A stretch of DNA of 64,000 bases. Source: Macrostomum hystrix (lineage: Eukaryota; Platyhelminthes; Macrostomidae). Positions 54,067 to 64,000 of this stretch are shown here, piece after piece. How positions within the stretch are numbered: the first letter of the stretch is position 1; every line of letters starts with the position of its first letter. The stretch is from contig CATNEN010000032.1 of NCBI GenBank assembly GCA_950097015.1, forward strand, positions 2,332,501-2,396,500, in the 5' to 3' direction. The translations under genes and the position numbers were made by a program. A model generated the notes under the pieces. That model searched no databases. It was not told where the DNA came from and saw only the letters and a list, made by a program, of their open reading frames with translations.

Positions 54067-54487
54067 GACACTTTGTCATCTTACAGCTTCATCATCTTAC
54101 AACTTGGTCATCCACTTGGAAGGTAGGACACTTTGTCATCCAGCCAATTGGCATGCTTTAAAGTTTGGTCAGTTTGTCATCTACTAATAACAAGCAATCA
54201 AGTTTTTCATCAATAAAGTGAGGGTGGGGTGGTTTGGCAGAGGTGTGAACACACTTCACACTCTAAATTGTCAAAAAGAGGTGTCAAAACTGATTTCATT
54301 ATAAGAGTTGAAAGATAGGTTCCAACACGATGTGAGAGGTGGGGAGGGGTGGTTCTGTTCTAACTTTGAAAACTTTTGTTTTATAGATGACGAAGTGTCC
54401 ACAAGTCTAAGTCTCTTCATCATCCACCCTCTGAGATATTGGACAGATTGTCATCTGGATAACAAAGTTGTAAGATGACGAAGTGTC
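54067..54487. mobile_element. MITE-like element with inverted ends
   Basis: The left end GACACTTTGTCATCTTACAG (54067) is inverted at the right end, TTGTAAGATGACGAAGTGTC, ending 54487. The 14-bp core GACACTTTGTCATC recurs inside each arm (54127, forward; 54386-54399, inverted). About 420 bp with no transposase frame, consistent with a non-autonomous DNA transposon or fold-back element. Confidence 0.55.
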
Positions 54488-54744
54488 AAGGTACCTTCCA
54501 TAGATTTCCATTTCCATTGGGTAGTCAGGTAGTCAAGCAGGAATTGTTAGAAAGTGTTGTGTAAAAACTTGTGCTAGTCTATATCTATAACTATTCTACA
54601 GGATAGCTGATGTGGCAGGGTGACAAGCCATTTCGGGTTTATCAGGGATTAGCAAAGCTGCAAATTCAAAGCAAGTTCCAACTAAAAATAAACTTTCTAT
54701 TTCATCATATTTTCATTAGGCCTATAAACTCCACTAAAATTATT

Positions 54745-54812
54745 CTAGTAGAGTCAGGGATTGAACCCACAACACTCGAGTCATGAGTCCAATGTCTTAT
54801 AATCTTATATAC
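54745..54812 (-). mobile_element. tRNA-like SINE head
   Basis: On the minus strand: CATTGGACTCATGACTCGAG then GTGGGTTCAATCCCTGACTC, a B box and the anticodon-arm region of a tRNA-derived SINE. Confidence 0.5.
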
Positions 54813-55122
54813 TTATGTCTAATTTGTATTCTCTATTTATTACTAGTTGGAATTTTAGACTGAAGCCTAAAATAGTTGCATGCAGGAGATCATGTCATAT
54901 ACAGAATAAATTTCCAGTACAAATTTGCAATACCTATTGTAATTGCACAATTGTAAGACATACTTACCTTATAGTATATTGGTCTATAAAAGTTGTTTCT
55001 TGGTATTTAACAATTTCACTACTGGTGCACACTATATTCTGAATTATGTTCCTTTCTCACTAAATAGAGAATCCAAAAGTCAACATTAGGTCACATGGAA
55101 TTTAGAAATTAGATTCAGGCCA

Positions 55123-55176
55123 AAAGGTTGCTGACACTTCATCTGCTTGTTTATAGACCAGGGGTCAGCAACCTTT
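55123..55176. mobile_element. hAT-like terminal sequence forming an inverted repeat
   Basis: CAGGGGTCAGCAACCTTT (55159-55176) has the form of many hAT transposon ends. AAAGGTTGCTGAC (55123-55135) is its exact 13-bp complement, 28 bp upstream. These may be two abutting element ends or a hairpin. Confidence 0.45.
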
Positions 55177-55179
55177 ATA

Positions 55180-55940
55180 TATTGTATGTATACTTTTTCA
55201 TACTGGTGTACCTGTTGCATTTCAAAAACACAGCACACACAGCATAATCATATCTGGCTATTTTTATGAGGCCTAGTTAGTTAATAGCTATATACTGTAT
55301 TATACAGATGTATGTTTTTGTCTTTGATTTGTCTAAACTTATTTGTTTAGGAATCCTTAGGAGTTCTTGGCTATTATGCATTATAATTATTCATTATAAT
55401 TATCCACTCTAGCAGAGTAGGTCATGTTGTCAATTTTCTCTAGAGGCTATGTACTTCTTTCTTAACAACTTAAGCTAGAATTTGCTTGTATAGTAGATAC
55501 TTTATTTTGCAAAATGAAGTATCTAGATATGCTAAGGTCACATGCTATAAATCTGTATATGTTAGATGCAAAATGATGGCCATTTAATGTAATTACTACC
55601 CTCATGCAGAAGCTTATAAAAGATTATGCTAATATATTATAGAGATGCAAAATCATATTACCTTTTGATTTATTAAGCTTTATGAACACAACCTATGCAC
55701 AAAATTATAATATCTGAAAGCGCAGTAACGGTATGCATACAACTCGTCCTTTTTCTGTTTCTGGCTTTCTCTGTTGTAAGCCAGAAAATTTAGGGTGAAA
55801 CATGTTACATGCCTACCCAGTGTACCTGCCAACCCACCTATCCACCAAGTATCAGTAATTAAGGAGGAAGGATTGAAGTTAATGCCTGGTATAGTATAAT
55901 ATTTGTAACCTATATTATACGTAATCTATAATGCATTTTC
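55180..55940. other. AT-rich upstream region of the zinc-finger/bromodomain gene
   Basis: No further feature recognised. CAGTTTTCTAG directly before TCATG at 55955 looks like a splice or trans-splice acceptor, so a 5' exon or spliced leader is possible. Confidence 0.45.
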
Positions 55941-55956
55941 TAGCAGTTTTCTAGTC

Positions 55957-58900
55957 ATGTCCGACATGGATGAAGTTGACGGCAGTGGCGCCGGCCCCGC
56001 CACTGGCAGCGACTGCGGTGATAGCGATGTTGGCGCCGGTGACAGCGTGTCGCCAATTAGGATGACGCTGCGTCGAAAGCTGGCCCAGGTGATGCGCGAC
56101 GCCGTAGTGGTGACAGACGCCGACAGTCCGGATGGCAAAGCGCGCGTTCTTTGCCCTTCGTGCGACAAGTCGCTGTACGATAAGGCGGCCCTACGGGTGC
56201 ATTTTAAATCGGTGCACCTGAAGATTGTTTACCGGTGCACTGTGCCCCGCTGTCCGCTCTGGTTCAACACCAAATGGTCCCGCAATCGTCACGTGGCCAA
56301 TAAGAATCCGGGCGTGCACGATGGCCCGCCCAAGCCGCTGCCGGAGGGCGCCATATTTGCCGATGACGACGAGCCGTCGTCTGGCCCAGGCCTCGCTGAT
56401 TCGACGCCAACTTCGACGCCAACTAAACGATCAGCTTCGGCTTCGAATTCTTTGATGTCGCCGCCTCCGCCGCCGCCTCAGCCGCAGCCGCAGCCGCAGC
56501 CGCCGCCTCAGCCGCAGCCGCCGACGCCGACACAGCCGCAACCGCAGTTGCAGCCTCAGCCGCCACAGCCAGCGGCCCAGCCGACTCCGCCACCGCCGGC
56601 TCAGCAGCAGACTCAGCCGTCTCAGTTGGCTGTTGTGCGACCTTCCATGCCCGGAGCTGCTCCGATAGCGTCTGGCGCTAATTGCCTGCCACTGCGCGTG
56701 GCTTTGGAGCGGCTGCTGGACGCTCTGCAGCGCACCGACCCCAGCCAGAACTTTGCCTATCCGCCGCTGGATTCGGCCAGTTCAACAGCTCAGCCAGCCG
56801 ATCTGCACAGCCTCCGCCAGCTGGTGCGCGCCGGCCGGTATCGAACCTACGGCGCGTTCCGTCGCGACTTCCTGGCGCTGGTGGACGCGTTCGGGCGAAG
56901 GCACGCCAGAGATGCGGCTCTGCGAGAGGCGGCGCAGGTAAATTGAAATGATTATCTATTTGAAATAGTGGCAGTAGTTTAACTGCGGTTGTAGCCTAGC
57001 GGTTAGAGCGTTGGACTCACAACTTGAAGGTCCTGGGTTCGATTACCGACTACACAGCAACGATTTATGTTATTCAGCAAGACGTTTGACTCTGCATTGC
57101 TTTAATTCACCCAGCTGTTAAATGGGTACTAATATTAGCTGAGGTAATTAATGGTGGGTGTGGCGTCCCCCCAGTCCATGGACAAGCCGTACACAGCCTT
57201 CAGATGCGCCGCTCAACAGCTGCAGCTGTGCTGTGGTAGTAGTATCAGTTGTCAGTAGTAGTAGCTAGCAGTAGCGGTGTAGTGTATGGTATCTGTGCGC
57301 GTGAGTCAGCGGGAATAACTGTCTATGGTATACGGCGGTAGTAACTATGCCTCGTCATATTTTTTTTAACTTTTCCTCAAGATTTAGTTGTGTACTTTTC
57401 CTTCTGATAACAGGTTATGTCTGAGAATCTGGCAGCTCTGGAGGCTCAGGTGCTCAGGTCTGGCGGCAACAATCCGTTCTGTCTGCATCCGCATCTGGTT
57501 GCTAACCCGGATCTGGCTGAAGCCGCTGCAATGGAGTCATCCGCTGATTCGACTAGTCGGGCAGTCGGTGAAGAGTCGGCCTCAAAGGAAGCGTCGCTGA
57601 CCACCCTGACAACCGCGTCCCAGCAGCGGCAGCAACAGCAGCAGCGTCGCGGTCAGACAATCGGAGAACAGGTCGGCCGTCTGCAGAGCGGCTCGACCTG
57701 CCTGATGGGATTCAGGGAGGACAAGCGGAATCGAGTGGCGCCGTTTAGGTTGGTTCTGCTTTGATTTGGCCTTTCGCCCGCTTACTCAGGTTGTGTCATC
57801 AATCTTCAGGCACTCACTCAGGTTGTGTCATCAATCTTCAGGCACTCACTCAGGTTGTGTCATCAATCTTCAGACACTCACTCATGTTGTGTCATCAATC
57901 TTCAGGCACTCACTCAGGTTGTGTCATCAATCTTCAGGCACTCACTCAGGTTGTGTCATCAATCTTCAGGCACTCACTCAGGTTGTGTCATCAATCTTCA
58001 GGCACTCACTCAGGTTGTGCCATCAATCTTGCACTCACTCAGGTTGTGCCATCAATCTTCAGGCACTCACTCATGTTGTGTCATCAATCTTCAGGCACTC
58101 ACTCATGTTGTGTCATCAATCTTCAGGCACTCACTCATGTTGTGTCATCAATCTTCAGGCACTCACTCAGGTTGTGCCATCAATCTTCAGGCACTCACTC
58201 AGGTTGTGCCATCAATCTTGTACTCACTCAGGTTGTGCCATCAATCTTCAGGCACTCACTCATGTTGTGTCATCAATCTTCAGGCACTCACTCAGGTTGT
58301 GTCATCAATCTTCAGGCACTCACTCAGGTTGTGTCATCAATCTTCAGGCACTCACTCAGGTTGTGTCATCAATCTTCAGGCACTCACTCAGATTGTGTCA
58401 TCAATCTTCAGGCACTCACTCAGGTTGTGTCATCAATCTTCAGGCACTCACTCAGGTTGTGCCATCAATCTTGCACTCACTCAGGTTGTGCCATCAATCT
58501 TCAGGCACTCACTCATGTTGTGTCATCAATCTTCAGGCACTCACTCATGTTGTGTCATCAATCTTCAGGCACTCACTCATGTTGTGTCATCAATCTTCAG
58601 GCACTCACTCAGGTTGTGCCATCAATCTTCAGGCACTCACTCAGGTTGTGCCATCAATCTTGTACTCACTCAGGTTGTGCCATCAATCTTCAGGCACTCA
58701 CTCATGTTGTGTCATCAATCTTCAGGCACTCACTCAGGTTGTGTCATCAATCTTCAGGCACTCACTCAGGTTGTGTCATCAATCTTCAGGCACTCACTCA
58801 GGTTGTGTCATCAATCTTGTACTCACTTAGGTTGTGCCATCAATCTTCAGGCACTCACTCATGTTGTGTCATCAATCTTCAGGCACTCACTCAGGTTGTG

Positions 58901-59527
58901 CCATCAATCTTGCACTCACTCAGGTTGTGTCAACAATCTTCAGGAACTCACTCAGGTTGTGCCATCAATCTTGCACTCACTCAGGTTGTGTCATCAATCT
59001 TCAGGAACTCACTCAGGTTGTGTCATCAATCTTCAGGCACTCACTCAGGTTGTGTCATCAATCTTCAGGCACTCACTCAGGTTGTGTCATCAATCTTCAG
59101 GCACTCACTCAGGTTGTGTCATCAATCTTCAGGCACTCACTCAGGTTGTGCCTGATTAATTTGTTATGAGCGCAAACTCCAGTCTAATCCCTGCAATCCC
59201 AGGCCAGTGTACTACGATCCGTTCTCATCGTTCGGCCCCTGCTACGACTCCGGCAAGGCCTCGGCCACCCTGGAGGACACCCAGCTGCTGTCTGAGCAGG
59301 TTCCTGTTGGCTGCACCCTGGACTATCGGCCCGATGCTGTGCCCGGCGGGGACCAGTTCGCCTTTCATTTCTTAGCCGCTTACGCCAAGGACCACCCGGA
59401 TTTGTTCCTTGGTGACTCCGAGCCAAGCGAGATGAACGCATCGCTGCTGTCCGGCAGTGGATCCACATCCGATCAGCTGCGACTGGCCAGACAGGTGCTT
59501 GACAACGGACTGCTAGACTGCGACTGA
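55957..59527 (+). CDS. Basonuclin/disco-type zinc-finger pair fused to degenerate bromodomain and BRD7/9-like tail
   Basis: Exons 55957-56937, 57414-57748, 59203-59527 join in phase (546 residues, stop TGA). Zinc finger 1: Cys66, Cys69, His82, His87 (C-X2-C-X12-H-X4-H). Zinc finger 2: Cys94, Cys99, His112, His121 with SRNRHVANKNPGVH, the signature of basonuclin and Drosophila disco. A Pro/Gln-rich linker (168-225) follows. Residues 244-335 begin LPLRVALERLLDALQRTDPS and resemble the BRD7/BRD9 bromodomain, but the PMDF motif is PADL and the acetyl-lysine-binding Asn aligns to His316 by eye. Exon 3 has VYYDPFSSFGPCYDSGKASA, like the DUF3512 region after the bromodomain of BRD7/9, which are SWI/SNF subunits. 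Finger and bromodomain share exon 1, so the join is not a splicing assumption. Nuclear, chromatin- and DNA-linked role is inference. Confidence 0.8.
56987..57350 (+). mobile_element. tRNA-derived SINE in intron 1 of the zinc-finger/bromodomain gene
   Basis: Head GGTTGTAGCCTAGCGGTTAG (A box) and CCTGGGTTCGATTACCG (B box); tail with GCGTGAGTCAGCGGGAAT, like the tails at 1897 and 26336. The best-preserved head of the family here. Confidence 0.7.
57775..59155. repeat. 32-bp minisatellite, about 44 copies
   Basis: Unit core GGCACTCACTCAGGTTGTG plus TCATCAATCTTCA; a shorter form lacks CAGG. Blocks of several variants (CATGTTG, TGCCATC) recur in the same order near 58020-58240 and 58450-58690. It fills intron 2 of the zinc-finger/bromodomain gene. 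Confidence 0.97.
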
Positions 59528-59985
59528 CACTTAGGAATGCGGACATCCAATGCTTAATAGTAGAACGACCACACAACTGGATTCTATGGCTTGTAAATCC
59601 TTGTTTTCAAGGTGTTGTTCTATCTATTCTATATTATTATAACAATTATTATTTATTTCTGCGGTTTAAATCGTAAACTAGCATCCTTACAGTGTAAGCC
59701 CTCCTATGCAGAGTATGAGTTCATGCGATTCTTTATTCATTTGCAGAAGCTGCTTTTTTGTTTAACGTTTTCTGTACGCGTGTTTTGTTAGTTTTTTCCA
59801 CTGGCAAAGCAGCGGGCAGACACCATTGCGTATCTTTTGGAAATTGGCTGAATTCAGAATTTAACCTTTGTTTAGTTATGAGATCTTCTTCCACAGTGAC
59901 TTCAACTGGCCTTCAATCAATTTACATCGCAACTCTCTTCTCACATCCTCTTCCTACTTGATCTCCCCCCTCCTACTTTCTGCAT
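59528..59985. other. 3' region of the zinc-finger/bromodomain gene
   Basis: Unique AT-rich DNA; probably 3' UTR then intergenic. No clear AATAAA close to the stop. Confidence 0.45.
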
Positions 59986-59994
59986 TTTCCCTTT

Positions 59995-60848
59995 GTATCT
60001 GTCTTTTCCTCTGCCTCTTCCCCTCTGCCTCTTATCCTCTGCCTCTTCCCCTCTGCCTCTTCCCCTCTGCCTCTTCCCCTCTGCCTCTTCCCCCCTGCCT
60101 CTTCCCCTCTGCCTCTTCCCCCCTGCCTCTTCCCCTCTGCCTCTTCCCCTCTGCCTCTTCCCCTCTGCCTCTTCCCCTCTGCCTCTTCCCCTCTGCCTCT
60201 TCCCCTCTGCCTCTTCCCCTCTGCCTCTTCCCCCTGCCTCTTCCCCTCTGCCTCTTCCCCTCTGCCTCTCCCTATCTGCCTCTTCCCCCCTGCCTCTTCC
60301 CCTCTGCCTCTTCCCCCCTGCCTCTTCCCCTCTGCCTCTTCCCCCTGCCTCTTCCCCTCTGCCTCTTCCCCCTGCCTCTTCCCCTCTGCCTCTTCCCCCC
60401 TGCCTCTTCCCCTCTGCCTCTTCCCCTCTGCCTCTCCCTATCTGCCTCTTCCCCTCTGCCTCTTCCCCTCTGCCTCTCCCTATCTGCCTCTTCCCCTCTG
60501 CCTCTTCCCCTCTGCCTCTCCCTATCTGCCTCTTCCCCTCTGCCTCTCCCTATCTGCCTCTTCCCCTCTGCCTCTCCCTATCTGCCTCTTCCCCTCTGCC
60601 TCTTCCCCTCTGCCTCTTCCCCTCTGCCTCTTCCCCTCTGCATCTCCCTATCTGCCTCTTCCCCTCTGCCTCTTCCCCTCTGCCTCTTCCCCTCTGCCTC
60701 TTCCCCTCTGCCTCTTCCCCTCTGCCTCTCCCCATCTGCCTCTTCCCCTCTGCCTCTTCCCCTCTGCCTCTTCCCCTCTGCCTCTTCCCCTCTGCCTCTT
60801 CCCATCTGCCTCTCCGCATCTTCCTCTCCCCATCTGCCTCTTCCTATG
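59995..60848. repeat. 14-bp pyrimidine-rich minisatellite, about 60 copies
   Basis: Unit TCTGCCTCTTCCCC, with CTCCCTATCTG variants. The plus strand is about 93% pyrimidine over 850 bp. Frames on both strands are open and meaningless. Confidence 0.97.
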
Positions 60849-60859
60849 TGACCCTTCCA

Positions 60860-61495
60860 TTCTAAAAGTTCGTCTTAAACAACTTTCCTTTGTAAATAGC
60901 CTTACAGATGCAATATATCACAAAGCAGTTTTCTCATCTCATCTCTATGAAGGGCATCAAATAATCGTATTGCCTGTGGCATATATGAGGCAAGTCTAAA
61001 GGATGTACATTTTCTCTTCATATCTAATTTTGTTATACTCCTATATACAAGTATTTAATCACTCCGTTTTTTATTTTTCATTGCACAAACAATGATTAGA
61101 TTATCAATAAGCACCCTTTCAAGCAGGCGTGGACTACAACATACACCTACTGATTTGCACGGTTCGGATTCATCACAAAAATTCTTAATCTAATTTAATT
61201 TCATAAAACTATGTATAATTCTACTGCCATTCTTCACGCTGTTATCAGTCGTGCTCGCGCTATACTACTTGCGTGTCGATAAGCATATTTAACGAGCACA
61301 TGTGTTTTATCTTAGATTTTTGTTTCAATTCTTTAATGTAAAGGTTAATTTATTGCATTGATTCGAAATTCGAGTTGTTCTATATAGGTAAATAAAAGTC
61401 GCAATGCTCCGCGTTTTAAGACCGTAGAGTTTTATGCGATAATTATGCAATGTTTCGAACGTGCCTCAGTAACAAATTCAACCTAATTTTTTGTC
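60860..61495. other. AT-rich intergenic spacer
   Basis: No feature recognised. Confidence 0.6.
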
Positions 61496-61504
61496 GCTTT
61501 CTTA

Positions 61505-62930
61505 TATTCCGTGGGATTTCCATTACAGAATCAACCCTTCATTCCGTGGGATTTCCCTTCCAGAAACAACCCCTCATTCCGTGGGATTTCCATTACAGAA
61601 TCAACCCTTCATTCCGTGGGATTTCTATTACAGAATCAACCCTTCATTCCGTGGGATTTCCCTTCCAGAAACAACCCCTCATTCCGTGGGATTTCCATTA
61701 CAGAATCAACCCTTCATTCCGTGGGATTTCCATTACAGAATCAACCCTTCATTCCGTGGGATTTCCCTTCCAGAAACAACCCCTCATTCCGTGGGATTTC
61801 CATTACAGAATCAACCCTTCATTCCGTGGGATTTCTATTACAGAATCAACCCTTCATTCCGTGGGATTTCCCTTCCAGAAACAACCCCTCATTCCGTGGG
61901 ATTTCCATTACAGAATCAACCCTTCATTCCGTGGGATTTCTATTACAGAATCAACCCTTCATTCCGTGGGATTTCTATTACAGAATCAACCCTTCATTCC
62001 GTGGGATTTCCCTTCCAGAAGCAACCCCTCATTCCGTGGGATTTCCATTACAGAATCAACCCTTCATTCCGTGGGATTTCCCTTCCAGAAAAAACCCCTC
62101 ATTCCGTGGGATTTCCATTACAGAATCAACCCTTCATTCCATGGGATTTCCCTTCCAGAAGCAACCCCTCATTCCGTGGGATTTCCATTACAGAATCAAC
62201 CCTTCATTCCATGGGATTTCCCTTCCAGAAACAACCCCTCATTCCGTGGGATTTCCATTGCAGAATCAACCCCTCATTCCGTGGGGTTTCCCTTTGCCAG
62301 GGGTTAGCGATATGGGCGGCATCAGCCGCCTCCTCGCTGCGTCCGTCATGGAGGCTCCCTGCCGCTAAGTCAAGTAAGGGGTTTTTCCAGAAACAACCCC
62401 TCATTCCGTGGGATTTCCATTGCAGAATCAACCCTTCATTCCGTGGGATTTCCCTTCCAGAAACAACCCCTCATTCCGTGGGATTTCCATTGCAGAATCA
62501 ACCCTTCATTCCGTGGGATTTCCCTTCCAGAAACAACCCCTCATTCCGTGGGATTTCCATTGCAGAAACAACCCCTTATTCCGTGGGATTTCCATTACAG
62601 AATCAACCCTTCATTCCATGTGATTTCCCTTCCAGAAATAACCCCTCATTCCGTGGGATTTCCATTACAGAATCAACCCTTCATTCCATGGGATTTCCCT
62701 TCCAGAAACAACCCCTCATTCCGTGGGATTCCCATTACAGAATCAACCCTTCATTCCATGGGATTTCCCTTCCAGAAATAACCCCTCATTCCGTGGGATT
62801 TCCATTACAGAATCAACCCTTCATTCCATGGGATTTCCCTTCCAGAAACAACCCCTCATTCCGTGGGATTCCCATTACAGAATCAACCCTTCATTCCATG
62901 GGATTTCCCTTCCAGAAAAAAACTCCTTTT
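61505..62930. repeat. 35-bp minisatellite of two alternating unit types
   Basis: All units share CATTCCGTGGGATTTCC. Type A continues CTTCCAGAAACAACCCCT, type B continues ATTACAGAATCAACCCTT, in a mostly A-B or A-B-B order, about 39 copies. It is interrupted at 62300-62388 by the GC-rich module and its flanks. Confidence 0.96.
62308..62375 (+). other. GC-rich module inserted in a minisatellite (copy B)
   Basis: Reads ATGGGCGGCATCAGCCGCC, then CGCTGCGTCCGTC, then CCCTGCCGCTAAGTCAAG, matching copy A at 14782-14841 in order and sequence on the opposite strand. Confidence 0.6.
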
Positions 62931-63081
62931 TAGCTGGGTTTCTCTACAGAAACAGCACATTATTTTGTTTTACATTACACTACTTGCAGTAGAAAAAAAC
63001 ATTTTTTTACTCCTAAGTAGCTTTTATAAGAAAAAATGATTTCACATTCTTCAGCTAGAGCGGGAGATTAACTGACCACCG

Positions 63082-63546
63082 ATGCGTCCCTCCGGCTGTT
63101 TCCTGCTTGTGCTTGGCGCTGTCCTGTGCGCCCTGGTTGCCATCCTGTTGCCAAGCAGCGGTTCCCTGACTGGCGCCAGTTTAAGTCGTCGATTTCTGCC
63201 GATATATTTGAAAATTCATCGCCAAGTAGGCGCATTATTATCGCCAGATTTTCGGCCGCGTTGACAACAACGACAAGGGCAAATCTACAGCGGAGAGCAA
63301 GTGCTTGTACTTTCTGTTCGAAGATCACCAGTTGCAGAAGAACAAGCACCTGTCTATTTTGGGCACCGTGTTCGATGTAAGCGAGTCCAGCTTCTACCAG
63401 GTTGGCGGTGACTACGAGCAGTTCACTGGCAGGGATGCGTCTAGGAATTTCGCCACCGGCGATACTGGCGTCCAGAGTAAGAGCTTCTCGGACAGTCTGG
63501 ATGGCTTGGGCGGCGCTCAGCTGGCCGACGTGTTCGAGTGGCAGAG
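63082..63546 (+). CDS. Neuferricin-like (CYB5D2) cytochrome-b5-like protein, 5' part only
   Basis: ATG at 63082 opens a signal peptide or membrane anchor (FLLVLGAVLCALVAILL). Best splice is 63178 (GCCA|GTTTAAGT) to 63291 (TCTACAG|CGGAG), one base held; other donors are possible. The following exon to 63546 reads YFLFEDHQLQKNKHLSILG, TVFDVS, FYQVGGDYEQFTGRDASRNF and ATGDTG, the heme-binding core of membrane-associated progesterone receptor/neudesin-type b5 domains, closest to neuferricin. Such proteins are secreted or lumenal heme binders with Tyr near the heme. The exon ends TGGCAG AG|GTTTGT; the rest lies right of the window. The intron starts with a 35-bp minisatellite. Confidence 0.75.
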
Positions 63547-63579
63547 GTTTGTTTCACTCCCAACGGAGCAAAATTAACT

Positions 63580-64000
63580 ACCATCTGATTGGTCGAATCA
63601 GTCAAAACCCCAGCTATTCTCTGATTGGTCGAAGCAGTCAAACCCCAGCTATTATCTGATTGGTAAAATCAGTCAAACCCCACCTTATCTTTGATTGGTC
63701 AAATCAGTCAAACCCCAGCTATTCTCTGATTGGTCGAAGCAGTCAAACCCCAGCTATTCTCTGATTGGTCAAATCAGTCAAACCCCAGCTATTCTCTGAT
63801 TGGTCGAAGCAGTTAAACCCCAGCTATTCTCTGATTTGTCGAATCAGTCAAACCCCAGCTATTCTCTGATTTGTCGAAGCAGTTAAACCCCACCTTATCT
63901 TTGATTGGTCGAATCAGTCAAACCACACCTCATCTTTGATTGGTCAAATCAGTCAAACCCCACCTTATCTTTGATTGGTCAAATCAGTCAAACCCCAGCT
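63580..64000. repeat. 35-bp minisatellite with inverted CCAAT box, about 12 copies, runs off the edge
   Basis: Unit core CTGATTGGTCGAATCAGTCA plus AACCCCAGCTATT; TTTGATTGG and ACCTTATC variants. It starts about 30 bp after the neuferricin-like donor. Confidence 0.95.

Noticed and set aside
59868-60865. Two plus frames (290-327 codons) rich in Leu/Pro/Ser/Cys
   Set aside because: The frame is a product of the 14-bp CT-rich repeat, with no unique sequence apart from short flanks.

Overview
This is a bilaterian invertebrate nuclear genome window. Genes have many short exons with GT-AG introns, exons are GC-rich against AT-rich spacers, tRNA-derived SINE pieces recur, and the proteins belong to animal families (ANKRD26-like, SLC9-type Na+/H+ exchanger, alpha-catulin, BRD7/9-like, neuferricin). 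A lophotrochozoan, perhaps a free-living flatworm, is my guess at low confidence; nothing in the window fixes the species. There is no prokaryotic, phage or CRISPR content.

Layout. A 26-exon minus-strand gene (453-18317) encodes an ANKRD26-like protein: ankyrin repeats, then an acidic Trp-motif region, then a very long coiled coil with an ANKRD26-type C-terminus. It runs off the left edge. Head-to-head with it, about 1.4 kb away, a 12-exon plus-strand gene (19763-28078) encodes a complete 944-residue Na+/H+ exchanger. Next come a tRNA-Ala(AGC)-like gene (28411-28483), a two-exon gene for an unrecognised two-pass membrane protein (29452-31821, +) and a small EF-hand protein (32490-32942, -). 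From 33 to 50 kb there is mostly tandem repeat, with one isolated Gly/Ser-rich terminal exon (38021-38206, -). Three exons of an alpha-catulin-like gene lie at 50368-52276 (-). After an AT-rich spacer with a MITE-like element and a hAT-like end, a three-exon gene (55957-59527, +) joins a basonuclin/disco-type zinc-finger pair to a degenerate bromodomain and a BRD7/9-type C-terminus. The window closes with the first exons of a neuferricin (CYB5D2)-like gene (63082 onward, +).

The dominant feature is tandem repetition. About 33 minisatellite arrays, with units of 4-48 bp plus one near 106 bp, fill many introns and much of the intergenic DNA. Nearly every array has its own unrelated unit, and several start within about 10 bp of a splice donor. 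Most long open frames in the window are translations of these arrays and are not genes.

All exon boundaries were read by hand from GT/AG sites plus reading-phase continuity. The ANKRD26-like, exchanger and zinc-finger/bromodomain models keep phase across every junction, which is the main support for them. Family names rest on recognised motifs, not on any database search.
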